Made by a program: the position numbers and the translations under genes. Of a stretch of 64,000 nt of DNA, positions 16,748-24,861 are shown one piece after another. Position 1 is the first letter of the stretch, and the number at the start of each line of letters is the position of its first letter. The stretch spans positions 242,837-306,836 of the forward strand of contig CANSRU010000001.1 of the NCBI GenBank assembly GCA_947649495.1. Reading direction: 5' to 3'. The DNA is from an uncultured Porphyromonadaceae bacterium (GTDB lineage: Bacteria; Bacteroidota; Bacteroidia; Bacteroidales; Muribaculaceae). Below the pieces are notes generated by a model. That model made no database searches, was not told the DNA's origin, and worked only from the letters and a program-made list of their open reading frames with translations.

Positions 16748-16807
16748 TGCCGATTTTCGGCCAGCCACAGCATCTCTATGCCAAGGCAATCGTTATTAAA
16801 AACACCG

Positions 16808-16839
16808 CAAAGATAGATATTTATTTCGTAATGACCAAA
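16808..16839 (-). promoter_or_regulatory. Promoter of the thioredoxin-fold gene
   Basis: Minus strand TATCTTTG (16808-16815) with TTTG (16836-16839) at exactly 20 bases. The predicted start near 16802 leaves an unusually long leader of about 155 bases. Confidence 0.7.
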
Positions 16840-16954
16840 TTAGCTGTTTTTCACCCACCCAAAACAGCTGACGCACACATGCCAAACACGCTCGGGATGC
16901 GGGATGCGGGAGATAAGTTAATAAATGTCAACAAGAGCTGAAATCCGCCCTTTA

Positions 16955-17935
16955 TCATCGCCCGGAAGGGGTGTATCCGGCATCAATCAGCGACGAGCGC
17001 GACATATAAAATTCGGGCGAAAGCAGCCACTCCAACGACACCCCTGGATGCTTCTCGACATACGAATCAACAATCCGATAACCGATATATCGCCCCAACC
17101 GTCCGGGCGACATAGGGTGAACCACCGATGTCGATGGCGACAAGGCCACCAACCGCTCGGCATCCATAGGATCAACCGAATAGAGCAAAGCACGTGTTAT
17201 CATCGCATCCCACACCTGGGGCTCATTGTCACGCACCCATTTCATCTGCCCGTCATCGTAGCCCATAACCTCCTCAATATCTGCATCGGGAAGCACACGC
17301 ATCATAGCCACGGCCAAAGCTCCTTCATAAAGCATGCGCGACAAAGCAGTAGCACCTTCGCCACCACGATAGGGATAAGCCGATGCCACAATGGCCTCGG
17401 CCACATCCACCGGCATACGCTCCGGTTCCTTGAGCCGCCGCCTGTAATCTTCAAAACCCTCATATCCCTCGTAGTCGTAACCCAGATAATGATTCAGACC
17501 TACGAACATAACACTGTCGGCCAGCACCACAGACTGATTGTAAGGGGTCACAAAACCATACACCCTGACAGGTAGACTGACCTCAGGCATCTCCTTGCCC
17601 AACCCTGACCACAGACCGCCGAGACGCTTCTCCACCGAAGCCATCGACGTCAGACGTCGCGACACATCAGGAGCAAACACCTCCTGAGCACGCGACCTGG
17701 CATAAACCATCATGGCAGAATCAACCGGCACTCCGGCCATCGAAGCCAAAGGTGCCATAGCCGGACGGAAATCAGCCTCTATAGAATCACGCCCTGCTGA
17801 ATCCGACCGCAGATAACGCATAGCTGCAATATCTATACGCTCCACCGCCACTCCGGCATCGTTCCTGCCACACGAAAGCACGACCGCACACAACAGACAT
17901 GCCAATGAAAATCCGCATACAATATTCCGTATCAT
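16955..17935 (-). CDS. GldB-like lipoprotein
   Basis: 326 residues from MIRNIVCGFS, with a lipobox ending VVLSC (Cys22). A longer frame from 17977 would spoil the lipoprotein signal. The body follows the GldB family pattern: GLNHYLGYDYEGYEGF, a central MLYEGALAVAMMRVLPD segment, QMKWVRDNEPQVWD, then LLYSVDPMDAERLV and a C-terminal GRLGRYIGYRIVDSY-type motif. GldB was defined by gliding mutants of Flavobacterium but homologues occur in non-gliding Bacteroidales, where the role is unknown. The symbol is left blank for that reason. Confidence 0.75.
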   Translation of the reverse strand: MIRNIVCGFSLACLLCAVVLSCGRNDAGVAVERIDIAAMRYLRSDSAGRDSIEADFRPAMAPLASMAGVPVDSAMMVYARSRAQEVFAPDVSRRLTSMASVEKRLGGLWSGLGKEMPEVSLPVRVYGFVTPYNQSVVLADSVMFVGLNHYLGYDYEGYEGFEDYRRRLKEPERMPVDVAEAIVASAYPYRGGEGATALSRMLYEGALAVAMMRVLPDADIEEVMGYDDGQMKWVRDNEPQVWDAMITRALLYSVDPMDAERLVALSPSTSVVHPMSPGRLGRYIGYRIVDSYVEKHPGVSLEWLLSPEFYMSRSSLIDAGYTPSGR

Positions 17936-17974
17936 AACTAATCTCAAAACAATCCTACTTAATAAAATATGGTC

Positions 17975-17982
17975 CAAAAGTA
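17975..17982 (-). promoter_or_regulatory. -7 element of the GldB-like gene
   Basis: Minus strand TACTTTTG; a TTG (18005-18007) lies 22 bases upstream. Divergent from the amidase promoter. Confidence 0.5.
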
Positions 17983-18045
17983 AGCATTATTAAGCATCTT
18001 TTCGCAATTTCCACAAGCCATCCACCTTTTTAGGTCATAATTTCG

Positions 18046-18053
18046 TAACTTTG
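18046..18053 (+). promoter_or_regulatory. -7 element of the amidase-mlaD operon
   Basis: TAACTTTG fits the consensus and lies 22 bases before the amidase ATG. The -33 element is not clear. Confidence 0.5.
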
Positions 18054-18075
18054 TCCTGTCAATAACACACGCAAC

Positions 18076-19194
18076 ATGTCGTTTCGCAACACTTTTTTCA
18101 AAACCACACTGGCACTGCTGCTCTCGGCATGCGCCACAACCATAGCCACAGCCAAGGACTTCACAATAGTGATAGACCCCGGCCACGGCGGACATGACCA
18201 TGGTGCGATTGGCGCTGTAACCAACGAAAAAAGCATAAACCTCGGCGTGGCGCTCGAGCTTGGCAAGATTCTGTCGAAACAGATGAAGGATGCAAAGGTG
18301 GTCTACACACGCAACACCGATGTGTTTGTACCCCTGCAATCGCGTGCCGACATAGCCAACCGCGCCGGTGGCGACATATTCATTTCCATCCACACCAACT
18401 CGGTTGATAAAAAGTCAAAGAACCGCACCACCGTGTCAGGCGCATCGGTCTACACTCTCGGATTCAAGCGCAGCCGTGAGAATCTGGAGGTGGCAATGCG
18501 CGAGAACGCGGTGATGAAACTCGAAGACGATTATTCGGCCACATACCAAGGATTCGACCCCAACAGCACCGAATCCTACATAATCTTCGAGATGGGGCAG
18601 AACAAGCACATGGAGCAGAGTGTGAAAGCTGCCGGAGAAGTGCAGCGGCAACTTGTGGGGATGGCAGGACGAAAAGACAAAGGTGTGCGGCAAGCCAATT
18701 TCTGGGTTCTGTTCAAAACAGCAATGCCATCCATGCTCGTGGAACTTGATTTTATCTGCAACCCTACACAAGAGAAATTCCTGGCATCAAAGGATGGCCA
18801 GACAAAACTGGCCAAAGCCATATATCAAGGCATAAAGAACTACCGTAAAGAACCTTCAGCTGAATCAAAAGACAGGACAACTGACAAAAACGAGCCCAAA
18901 CGACCTGAACCCACACCTCAGGCCAAGCCACAAAACACCGTGGACAATGGAACCGACAGTCAGACAGAAGTGTTTAAAATACAGTTCCTCGCCACATCTG
19001 CCACACTCCCCGATAAATCACCGAAATTCAAAGGTCTGTGGCCGGTGGAAAGCTACATTGAAAACGGAACCGTGCGATACACCTACGGACGCTACCGCAC
19101 AATGAAATCGGCAATGCCCGACCTTGCAAAAGTGCGCACCATGTTTCCCGACGCATTTATTGTGACAATGAAAGGCAACCGCCGCATAAAATAA
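18076..19194 (+). CDS. N-acetylmuramoyl-L-alanine amidase (Amidase_3)
   Basis: Zn-dependent cleavage of the peptide from muramic acid in peptidoglycan, usually at division. 372 residues: signal peptide (cleavage near TATA-K, residue 27), the catalytic domain with Zn ligands His37 in DPGHGGHD, Glu51 in NEKSINL and the third ligand in ISIHTNS. A long charged linker rich in Lys, Glu and Pro follows (about 260-300). The C-terminal 70 residues (VFKIQFLATSATL...YTYGRY) resemble a SPOR domain, which binds denuded septal glycan. mlaD follows after 48 bases. Confidence 0.9.
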   Translation: MSFRNTFFKTTLALLLSACATTIATAKDFTIVIDPGHGGHDHGAIGAVTNEKSINLGVALELGKILSKQMKDAKVVYTRNTDVFVPLQSRADIANRAGGDIFISIHTNSVDKKSKNRTTVSGASVYTLGFKRSRENLEVAMRENAVMKLEDDYSATYQGFDPNSTESYIIFEMGQNKHMEQSVKAAGEVQRQLVGMAGRKDKGVRQANFWVLFKTAMPSMLVELDFICNPTQEKFLASKDGQTKLAKAIYQGIKNYRKEPSAESKDRTTDKNEPKRPEPTPQAKPQNTVDNGTDSQTEVFKIQFLATSATLPDKSPKFKGLWPVESYIENGTVRYTYGRYRTMKSAMPDLAKVRTMFPDAFIVTMKGNRRIK

Positions 19195-19242
19195 CCCGAG
19201 ATCTCTCACACAACGATAAAAAAACACCCAACAAACCCACAG

Positions 19243-20163
19243 ATGAAAAAGATATTCACAAAAGAATTTACCATAGGGCTTTCAGTAGTGATAGCGCTGC
19301 TCGTATTGTTTTTCGGCATAAACTACCTTAAAGGTATCAACATATTCCACCCCACCAACTATTATTATGTGTCCTATACCAATGTAGCGGGACTATCGCA
19401 GTCGGCACCGGTTACAATCAACGGATTCAAGGTGGGTCTCGTGCGTGAGATAGAATATGAATACGACAATCCCGGCCATGTGCGCGTGGAGCTGAGTCTT
19501 GATCAGGCTTTGCGCATTCCCCGCGGTTCCAAAGCAGTGCTCGTGACAGACATGCTCGGAACCTCGTCGATTGAACTGCGGCTTAATACCGGAAATCAAT
19601 TTCACGACATAGGCGAAAAATTGATAGGCGAAAATTCCACCGGCCTGATGAGCAGCATAACCACCGACGTGATGCCCGGCATAGCTTCCATCATACCTAA
19701 AGTTGACTCACTGCTTGTCGCCATCACCACCATTGCCACAGATTCAGCCCTGATAAACTCGGTGCACCGCCTCGACCGTATAATGGCCAACCTTGAGAGC
19801 TCATCCACCCAACTCAACAAAGTGATGAACACTATGCCCGGTATAGCCGGCGATGCAGGAACGGTAATGAAGAATTTCACAAAAGTATCGTCGGATTTCA
19901 CCACCATATCATCCGACCTCGCCGTTGTCTCGACTGAACTGAAGCAAATGCCTATAGACTCCACTATGGCCAACATCCACACCCTCTCAATCCAGCTCAA
20001 CGACCTTATGCGGAAAATCAACAGCCCCAACTCATCGGCAGGCATGTTGCTCAACGATACGCAACTCTACAACAATCTCAACAACGCCTCAGCATCGCTC
20101 GATTCCTTGTTGAAAGATGTCAAAAAGAACCCCAAACGCTACATATCTATAAAGCTGCTCTAA
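19243..20163 (+). CDS. MlaD/MCE family lipid transport protein
   Basis: Substrate-binding part of an Mla-type phospholipid transporter. 306 residues: one N-terminal membrane anchor (about 10-30), then the MCE domain (YYYVSYTNVAGLSQSAPVTINGFKVG) with the hallmark V-GL--G-PV--G pattern, and a long helical Ser/Thr-rich tail (about 140-290). The anchor-MCE-helix layout suits a periplasm-spanning protein. No mlaE/mlaF is in this window, so the ATPase and permease must lie elsewhere. Confidence 0.88.
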   Translation: MKKIFTKEFTIGLSVVIALLVLFFGINYLKGINIFHPTNYYYVSYTNVAGLSQSAPVTINGFKVGLVREIEYEYDNPGHVRVELSLDQALRIPRGSKAVLVTDMLGTSSIELRLNTGNQFHDIGEKLIGENSTGLMSSITTDVMPGIASIIPKVDSLLVAITTIATDSALINSVHRLDRIMANLESSSTQLNKVMNTMPGIAGDAGTVMKNFTKVSSDFTTISSDLAVVSTELKQMPIDSTMANIHTLSIQLNDLMRKINSPNSSAGMLLNDTQLYNNLNNASASLDSLLKDVKKNPKRYISIKLL

Positions 20164-20199
20164 ATTCATTATTTAGAATTTGTATAAATAACACAACTA

Positions 20200-20250
20200 C
20201 GGTCAATTTGCACAAATGCCTGCTGAAGCACACGCAAATTGGCCGTTTTT
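20200..20250 (+). terminator. Terminator after mlaD
   Basis: CGGTCAATTTGC (20200-20211) pairs with GCAAATTGGCCG (20234-20245), one G-U pair, followed by TTTTTG. The remaining AT-rich gap up to dnaA (20251-20430) contains only loose, imperfect DnaA-box-like words and no cluster. Confidence 0.7.
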
Positions 20251-20430
20251 GAATATGCACACATTGAAGTTGTACTTTAACCTCTTACTGATTACCCTCA
20301 AACAACAGTCTGATTATTCGCAAATTACACAATTAATTTAAATCACCACTTCAACTATATCGCTACTATCTTATAATTCGCTGTTATTCAACAAAGTGCA
20401 CCGGAGTTCAAATTTGCAAATAAAAACACA

Positions 20431-20462
20431 TTTGTTTTTAATAAAAAAAAGGTAGAATTTTG
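20431..20462 (+). promoter_or_regulatory. Probable dnaA promoter
   Basis: TTTG (20431-20434), 20 bases, GAATTTTG (20455-20462), one mismatch from TAnnTTTG. The A-rich spacer is notable. The ATG follows 41 bases later. Confidence 0.45.
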
Positions 20463-20503
20463 TAGTGTAAAAGTATAGCCTAACATTTTTGAACATCCTG
20501 TTT

Positions 20504-21886
20504 ATGGAATCTCACTCCCAACTGTGGGAAAGATGCCTGAAAATATTTCAGGACATTCTTCCTGCCGAACAATTCGACGCCTGGTTCAAGCCGGTAACAT
20601 CAGTGAGCTATGTCGACAACAAGCTCACCGTGATGGTACCCTCACCATTCTTTGTAGAACAACTTGAGGAACGCTACTTCAACCTTCTGTGCCATACACT
20701 GCGAAAAGTGTACGGCGCCAATGTAAAGCTATACTACCACTACAACCAGGTCAACAACGAACCCTCGACAGGAATCACAATAGGCAGCTCGAAACCGAGC
20801 CCCGCAGTAGCGCCAAAGCCCGGTGCCACATCCAATCCATTCCAGCAACAGGAGCTACACGACATCGATGCGCAGCTCAATCCGCGTTACACATTCGAAA
20901 ACTATTGCAGCAGCGTGTGTAACCGTGTGGCACGCTCCATAGGCGAGGCCATCGGCAACGATCCGCGTTGCAAGACATTCAACCCCCTGTTCCTTTTCGG
21001 CGCACCGGGAGTGGGAAAAACCCACCTGATTCAGGCCATAGGCATCAGGGTGAAGGAAATAAATCCGCAGAACCGCGTGCTCTACATCACATCACGCCTT
21101 TTCGAGAGCCAGTACACCACCGCCGTACGCAATGGTAAAATCAATGATTTCATAAACTTCTACCAGAGCATCGACACCCTTATAATAGACGACATCCAGG
21201 ACCTGATAGGCAAGCAGAGTACCCAGAATACCTTCTACCACATATTCGACCATCTGCTCCGCAACCAGAAACAGCTTATTCTGGCCAGCGACTGCTGCCC
21301 GTCGAAGATGGAGGGGATGGAGGAGCGCCTGCTGTCGCGATTCAAACGCGGCATGACTGCCGAGCTCGAACGCCCGGATTTCGACCTACGTAAAGAGGTG
21401 CTCCGACAGAAAGCCGAACAGGACGGTCTGGAACTCCCCGACGACGTACTTGGATTCATCGCATCGAATGTAACCGACAGTATCCGCGAACTTGAGGGAA
21501 TCGTAGTGTCGCTAATCGCCCACGCCACCGTGCTCAATCAGGATATAACCCTTGACTTGACACGCAAGGTGCTTGCCAATGTGGTGAAACTCAACAAGAA
21601 GCAGATCAACTTTGAGATAATAGCTCAGGAAGTGGCCAATTATTACAAAATAGACCCCGACCAGATATTTACAAAATCGCGCAAACGCGAAATTTCGGAT
21701 GCACGCCAGATGGTGATGTTCATGGCCAAGAAGCACACCAACATGCCGTTCACAGCCATAGGAACAAGACTTGCGCGCACTCACGCCACAGTGCTTTACG
21801 CATGCAAGAACATCGAGGAACGCCTCGGATTTGAAAAACAACTGCAGAACGATGTAAGCAAAATAGAAAATGCCTTACTCAATTAA
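20504..21886 (+). CDS. dnaA: Chromosomal replication initiator DnaA
   Basis: ATP-dependent initiator that binds DnaA boxes and opens oriC. 460 residues from the ATG at 20504 (MESHSQLWERCLKIF); a TTG five codons earlier is less likely. Domain I covers 1-85, then a linker. The AAA+ domain has Walker A FGAPGVGKTH, Walker B LIIDDIQDL and the arginine-finger region. Domain IV has the DnaA signature ARTHATVLYACKNI. Length is normal. It has its own transcript, with a terminator 50 bases after the stop. It is not next to dnaN, which lies 11 kb to the right. Confidence 0.98.
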   Translation: MESHSQLWERCLKIFQDILPAEQFDAWFKPVTSVSYVDNKLTVMVPSPFFVEQLEERYFNLLCHTLRKVYGANVKLYYHYNQVNNEPSTGITIGSSKPSPAVAPKPGATSNPFQQQELHDIDAQLNPRYTFENYCSSVCNRVARSIGEAIGNDPRCKTFNPLFLFGAPGVGKTHLIQAIGIRVKEINPQNRVLYITSRLFESQYTTAVRNGKINDFINFYQSIDTLIIDDIQDLIGKQSTQNTFYHIFDHLLRNQKQLILASDCCPSKMEGMEERLLSRFKRGMTAELERPDFDLRKEVLRQKAEQDGLELPDDVLGFIASNVTDSIRELEGIVVSLIAHATVLNQDITLDLTRKVLANVVKLNKKQINFEIIAQEVANYYKIDPDQIFTKSRKREISDARQMVMFMAKKHTNMPFTAIGTRLARTHATVLYACKNIEERLGFEKQLQNDVSKIENALLN

Positions 21887-21935
21887 TCAAACCTTACGAC
21901 CTTAAACGATTATCTTAAACACCAAGAGAAACATT

Positions 21936-21972
21936 GTTCCGGAGCCGAACCATCGACTCCGGAACTTTTTTT
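21936..21972. terminator. Terminator after dnaA
   Basis: GTTCCGGAG (21936-21944) / CTCCGGAAC (21957-21965), 12-base loop, then seven T's. It also ends the converging acyltransferase gene region. Confidence 0.85.
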
Positions 21973-21990
21973 ATCACGTTCACACCAAGA

Positions 21991-23130
21991 CTACCTACGC
22001 TGCGCGACCCGCGAAAGGTAGCGGCGTACCGGCTCATCGTAAAATTTCAGACAAACCCATGCAAGCAACAGGCTCGCGGCAATCACAGACACCGCCACAG
22101 GCCACGACTGCCCGAACGAAAGGCCATGTCCCCACACCCAGGCATAGAAGAGATACATCAACGGATAGTGGACCACATATACCGGATAGGAAATCTTGCC
22201 GAGAAAATCGCATATCGATGTGGAGCGACGGTCGGTGGTAGTGCCCGAGGCCCCGATGTACAAAATAACAGGGAACACCAGAATAACGCACACCGCATCG
22301 TACAGACCATTGAGCCACATAGCTCCATCATTTCCGGCAAAAGGCATTGAAAGCAGCACCACAAGCATTATGGTACACACCCAGAATGCACCGCGCACCT
22401 TAGCCGCCTTGAACTTCCGCTCCATCAGCATACCGGCCGAAAAGCCGAAAAGCACCCTCAGCATCCCACCCGGAAAATTCCAGTCGCCGAGACTCCATCC
22501 CACCCCAAGGTGATATGCCCCCGACATGTCGCACACCGAGAATGCCGCAAGCGCTCCACCCGACGCCACCACAACGGCAGTGAGAGAGCGCGTGTTCAAT
22601 CGACGCAACACCAAGGCATAAAGCAAATTGGCCACATACTCGAAAAACAGCGACCACGACGGCCCGTTGAGCGGAAACATCTCGCCGTTACCGCGCACCT
22701 CATGGAGCGAGCCGGGCCATGCCGGCAACAGCACACACGAAAGCAACAGTGCAAGAGCCACATGCCACAGCGACACCATCGAGCCATCCCATTTCACACA
22801 GCCCTGTATCACATAAGCCACGGCTCCAAACACCATGCCAAGCACAAGCATGGGATGCAACCTGATAAGACGGCGTTTTATAAAACCGCCGATAGTAAGC
22901 CGGGATGATGACGATGACGACGACACCCAACGGTCATCGTAGGCGTATGCCACGACAAAACCGGAAAGCATAAAAAAGAAATCGACCGCAAGATAACCAT
23001 GATTAACAATCTGGTCCACCGGCGAAGTGGCAAAAGCCTCAAACACATGATACCATAAAACCATGACGGCTGCAACTCCGCGCAGACCGTCGAGAAGTTC
23101 ATAACGTGGCTTGGCAATAGATGTAGACAT
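21991..23130 (-). CDS. Acyltransferase family 3 (OafA/YrhL-like) membrane protein
   Basis: 379 residues with about ten membrane segments. The family signature is at the N-terminus: LLDGLRGVAAVMVLWYHVFEAF, with the conserved catalytic-site His in WYHV, and DFFFMLSGFV. Members O-acylate sugars of lipopolysaccharide, exopolysaccharide or glycolipids from the cytoplasmic/periplasmic membrane side; the acceptor here is unknown. It is minus strand, with an unremarkable 104-base gap to the Crp/Fnr gene upstream. A single-gene transcript is likely. Confidence 0.88.
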   Translation of the reverse strand: MSTSIAKPRYELLDGLRGVAAVMVLWYHVFEAFATSPVDQIVNHGYLAVDFFFMLSGFVVAYAYDDRWVSSSSSSSRLTIGGFIKRRLIRLHPMLVLGMVFGAVAYVIQGCVKWDGSMVSLWHVALALLLSCVLLPAWPGSLHEVRGNGEMFPLNGPSWSLFFEYVANLLYALVLRRLNTRSLTAVVVASGGALAAFSVCDMSGAYHLGVGWSLGDWNFPGGMLRVLFGFSAGMLMERKFKAAKVRGAFWVCTIMLVVLLSMPFAGNDGAMWLNGLYDAVCVILVFPVILYIGASGTTTDRRSTSICDFLGKISYPVYVVHYPLMYLFYAWVWGHGLSFGQSWPVAVSVIAASLLLAWVCLKFYDEPVRRYLSRVAQRR

Positions 23131-23234
23131 GTTATATTAATTAAGGTGTTCAATATTTATTTTTTCTGAGTTGCAAATTTAAGCCTCAGGATTGAAACTA
23201 AATTTGTCGTACATCAAATATCGCCATACACAGA

Positions 23235-23798
23235 TTACTTCTGCGCCCTGATGCGGCTCAATGTAGGGAGTGTGATTCCAAGATATGAAGCGATATACCC
23301 CAGCTGCACACGTGCACATACTTCAGGAAACTGGCGGCAGAACTCGGCATAACGCTCACCGGCGGGCAGCGTGAGCCGTTCCTTGTGCGAACGGTGCAGA
23401 CGCCGGTATTCATTCTGATGTATGATACGCCCCCAATTGGCCAGCTCCAGATTCTGCGACCACAGACGGCGCAAGTCATCGACAGCTATCGCATAAGCCT
23501 CCACCGGTTCGAGAGCCTCAATATATTCCTCACTCGGCTGCTCATAATACACCTCATCCATGCTGAACACCACCGCCCCCTCGGTGGAAAACGAAGTGGT
23601 AATCTCCACACCATCCACCACCCAGAAAGAGCGTGTGATTCCACGCTCTATAAAGTATGCGTATCCGCTGCGCACACCTTCACGCACGAGCACACTGCGA
23701 CGTGGGAAGTGACACCTGCTCACACAGCCAAGGAGCTCATTCACAGAACTGTCGCTCACATCACACAGCTCCCGCATTTTCCTCAACACCTGCTCCAT
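23235..23798 (-). CDS. Crp/Fnr family transcriptional regulator
   Basis: 187 residues from MEQVLRKMRELCDV; this start is 7 bases after the nitroreductase stop, while the longer frame would overlap that gene by 130 bases. N-terminal cyclic-nucleotide-binding-like jelly roll (RRSVLVREGVRSGYAYFIERG...), long dimer helix, and a C-terminal helix-turn-helix (QLGYIASYLGITLPTLSRIRAQK). Ligand residues of true CRP are not evident. Such regulators next to nitroreductases often respond to redox or small molecules. Regulation of the upstream nitroreductase is inferred from the tight gene pair. Confidence 0.85.
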   Translation of the reverse strand: MEQVLRKMRELCDVSDSSVNELLGCVSRCHFPRRSVLVREGVRSGYAYFIERGITRSFWVVDGVEITTSFSTEGAVVFSMDEVYYEQPSEEYIEALEPVEAYAIAVDDLRRLWSQNLELANWGRIIHQNEYRRLHRSHKERLTLPAGERYAEFCRQFPEVCARVQLGYIASYLGITLPTLSRIRAQK

Positions 23799-23805
23799 GC
23801 AACCC

Positions 23806-24549
23806 TCAAGGCAACTTAAATCCCTTCGAGACGATGAAATCAAGATATATCTTGGAAAACAGCTCATTGGCCTCTTTAGTGTACCTGACATCCGTAAACA
23901 CCTGAGCCAATGATGTCTTACCATTCTCCTCCACAAAATGCCGGCTATCGTCGCGCGCTTCTATCCCAGCATAAAGCGATTTTATATCACCATCGGTATA
24001 ATCATGGTAACGCTCACTGTGCACAATACCATCGATGGGAAGGCGGTAACTCAACGGAGCCTCGCCATCGGGATACCCGACAGTAAGAGTAGTCACAGGC
24101 ACCACCCTGTCGGGCAATCCGAGCGCTTCAGATATCTGCGGAGCGTTATAGCTCGTTGTCCCGAGATAGCAACATCCCAGGCCATGCATTTCCGCTATTG
24201 TGCAAAACTGCTGTGCAAAAAGAGCTGTATCGACCATACCCCATGTGAACGCCTGAAAATTATCATAGCCCGGAGTGGCATCACTCACACGGCACCAATG
24301 CTCAAAACGGTTGAAATCGGCACAAAATGTCAGCACTACCGAACAGCCCATCACCGAAGGCTGATTGAAATGAGCCGGAGCAAGAGCCCTTTTGCCCTCC
24401 TCGCTCCGTGTCACCACCACAGAATACAGCTGCATGTTTCCAGTGTTTGGAGCGTGGGCGGCAGCTTCAAGCATCTCTTGAAGTAACGCATCGTCAACTA
24501 CTTTAGATGTGTATTTTCTGACAGTTCGGCGGGTATTGAAAAAATCCAT
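23806..24549 (-). CDS. Nitroreductase family FMN-dependent oxidoreductase
   Basis: 247 residues from MDFFNTRRTVRKYTS; the frame extends 18 codons further upstream but the typical family N-terminus begins here. FMN/NAD(P)H oxidoreductase of the NfsA/FRP-like fold: RRTVRKYTSK (FMN phosphate-binding), AAHAPNTGNMQ, GLGCCYLGTTSYNAPQISEAL and VGYPDGEAP. Substrates of such enzymes include nitro compounds, quinones and flavin; the real one is not visible. It forms a two-gene unit with the Crp/Fnr gene. Confidence 0.88.
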   Translation of the reverse strand: MDFFNTRRTVRKYTSKVVDDALLQEMLEAAAHAPNTGNMQLYSVVVTRSEEGKRALAPAHFNQPSVMGCSVVLTFCADFNRFEHWCRVSDATPGYDNFQAFTWGMVDTALFAQQFCTIAEMHGLGCCYLGTTSYNAPQISEALGLPDRVVPVTTLTVGYPDGEAPLSYRLPIDGIVHSERYHDYTDGDIKSLYAGIEARDDSRHFVEENGKTSLAQVFTDVRYTKEANELFSKIYLDFIVSKGFKLP

Positions 24550-24776
24550 ATTTATAAGATATAACAGAGTGGTTAACACGTCCAAAATTAATAATTTTAT
24601 CAATCACAAAAAAGCATTGATAAAAAGTTTTAGACAACTTCACCTACACACCAAAACATCCAAACACCTACAAACAAACAATTTAACCTTTCAAAACCGA
24701 AAACTTATCAACATTAGCAATGTTATGGAATGAATTAATTTGGAGATTAAGAAAATTATCGCAAATTTTGCACCGG

Positions 24777-24810
24777 TGTTCAAAACGAAACACACTGGAC
24801 TATACTTTTA
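24777..24810 (+). promoter_or_regulatory. Probable nrdJ promoter
   Basis: TTTG (24777-24780), then TACTTTTA at 24803-24810 (one mismatch), spacing 22. It sits in a 312-base AT-rich gap (24550-24861) that also holds the divergent nitroreductase start. I found no B12 riboswitch-like pattern in it. Confidence 0.4.
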
Positions 24811-24861
24811 CATTTATTTCTACAGCTAACCTTTTACCAACCACATCATCCTCACAACACA

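Noticed and set aside
20164-20503. oriC directly upstream of dnaA
   Set aside because: The gap is AT-rich but contains only single, imperfect DnaA-box-like words and a clear terminator plus promoter; no clustered boxes.
24550-24861. Possible cobalamin riboswitch upstream of the B12-dependent reductase
   Set aside because: Only about 50 bases lie between the likely promoter and the GTG start, and no B12-box pattern was seen.
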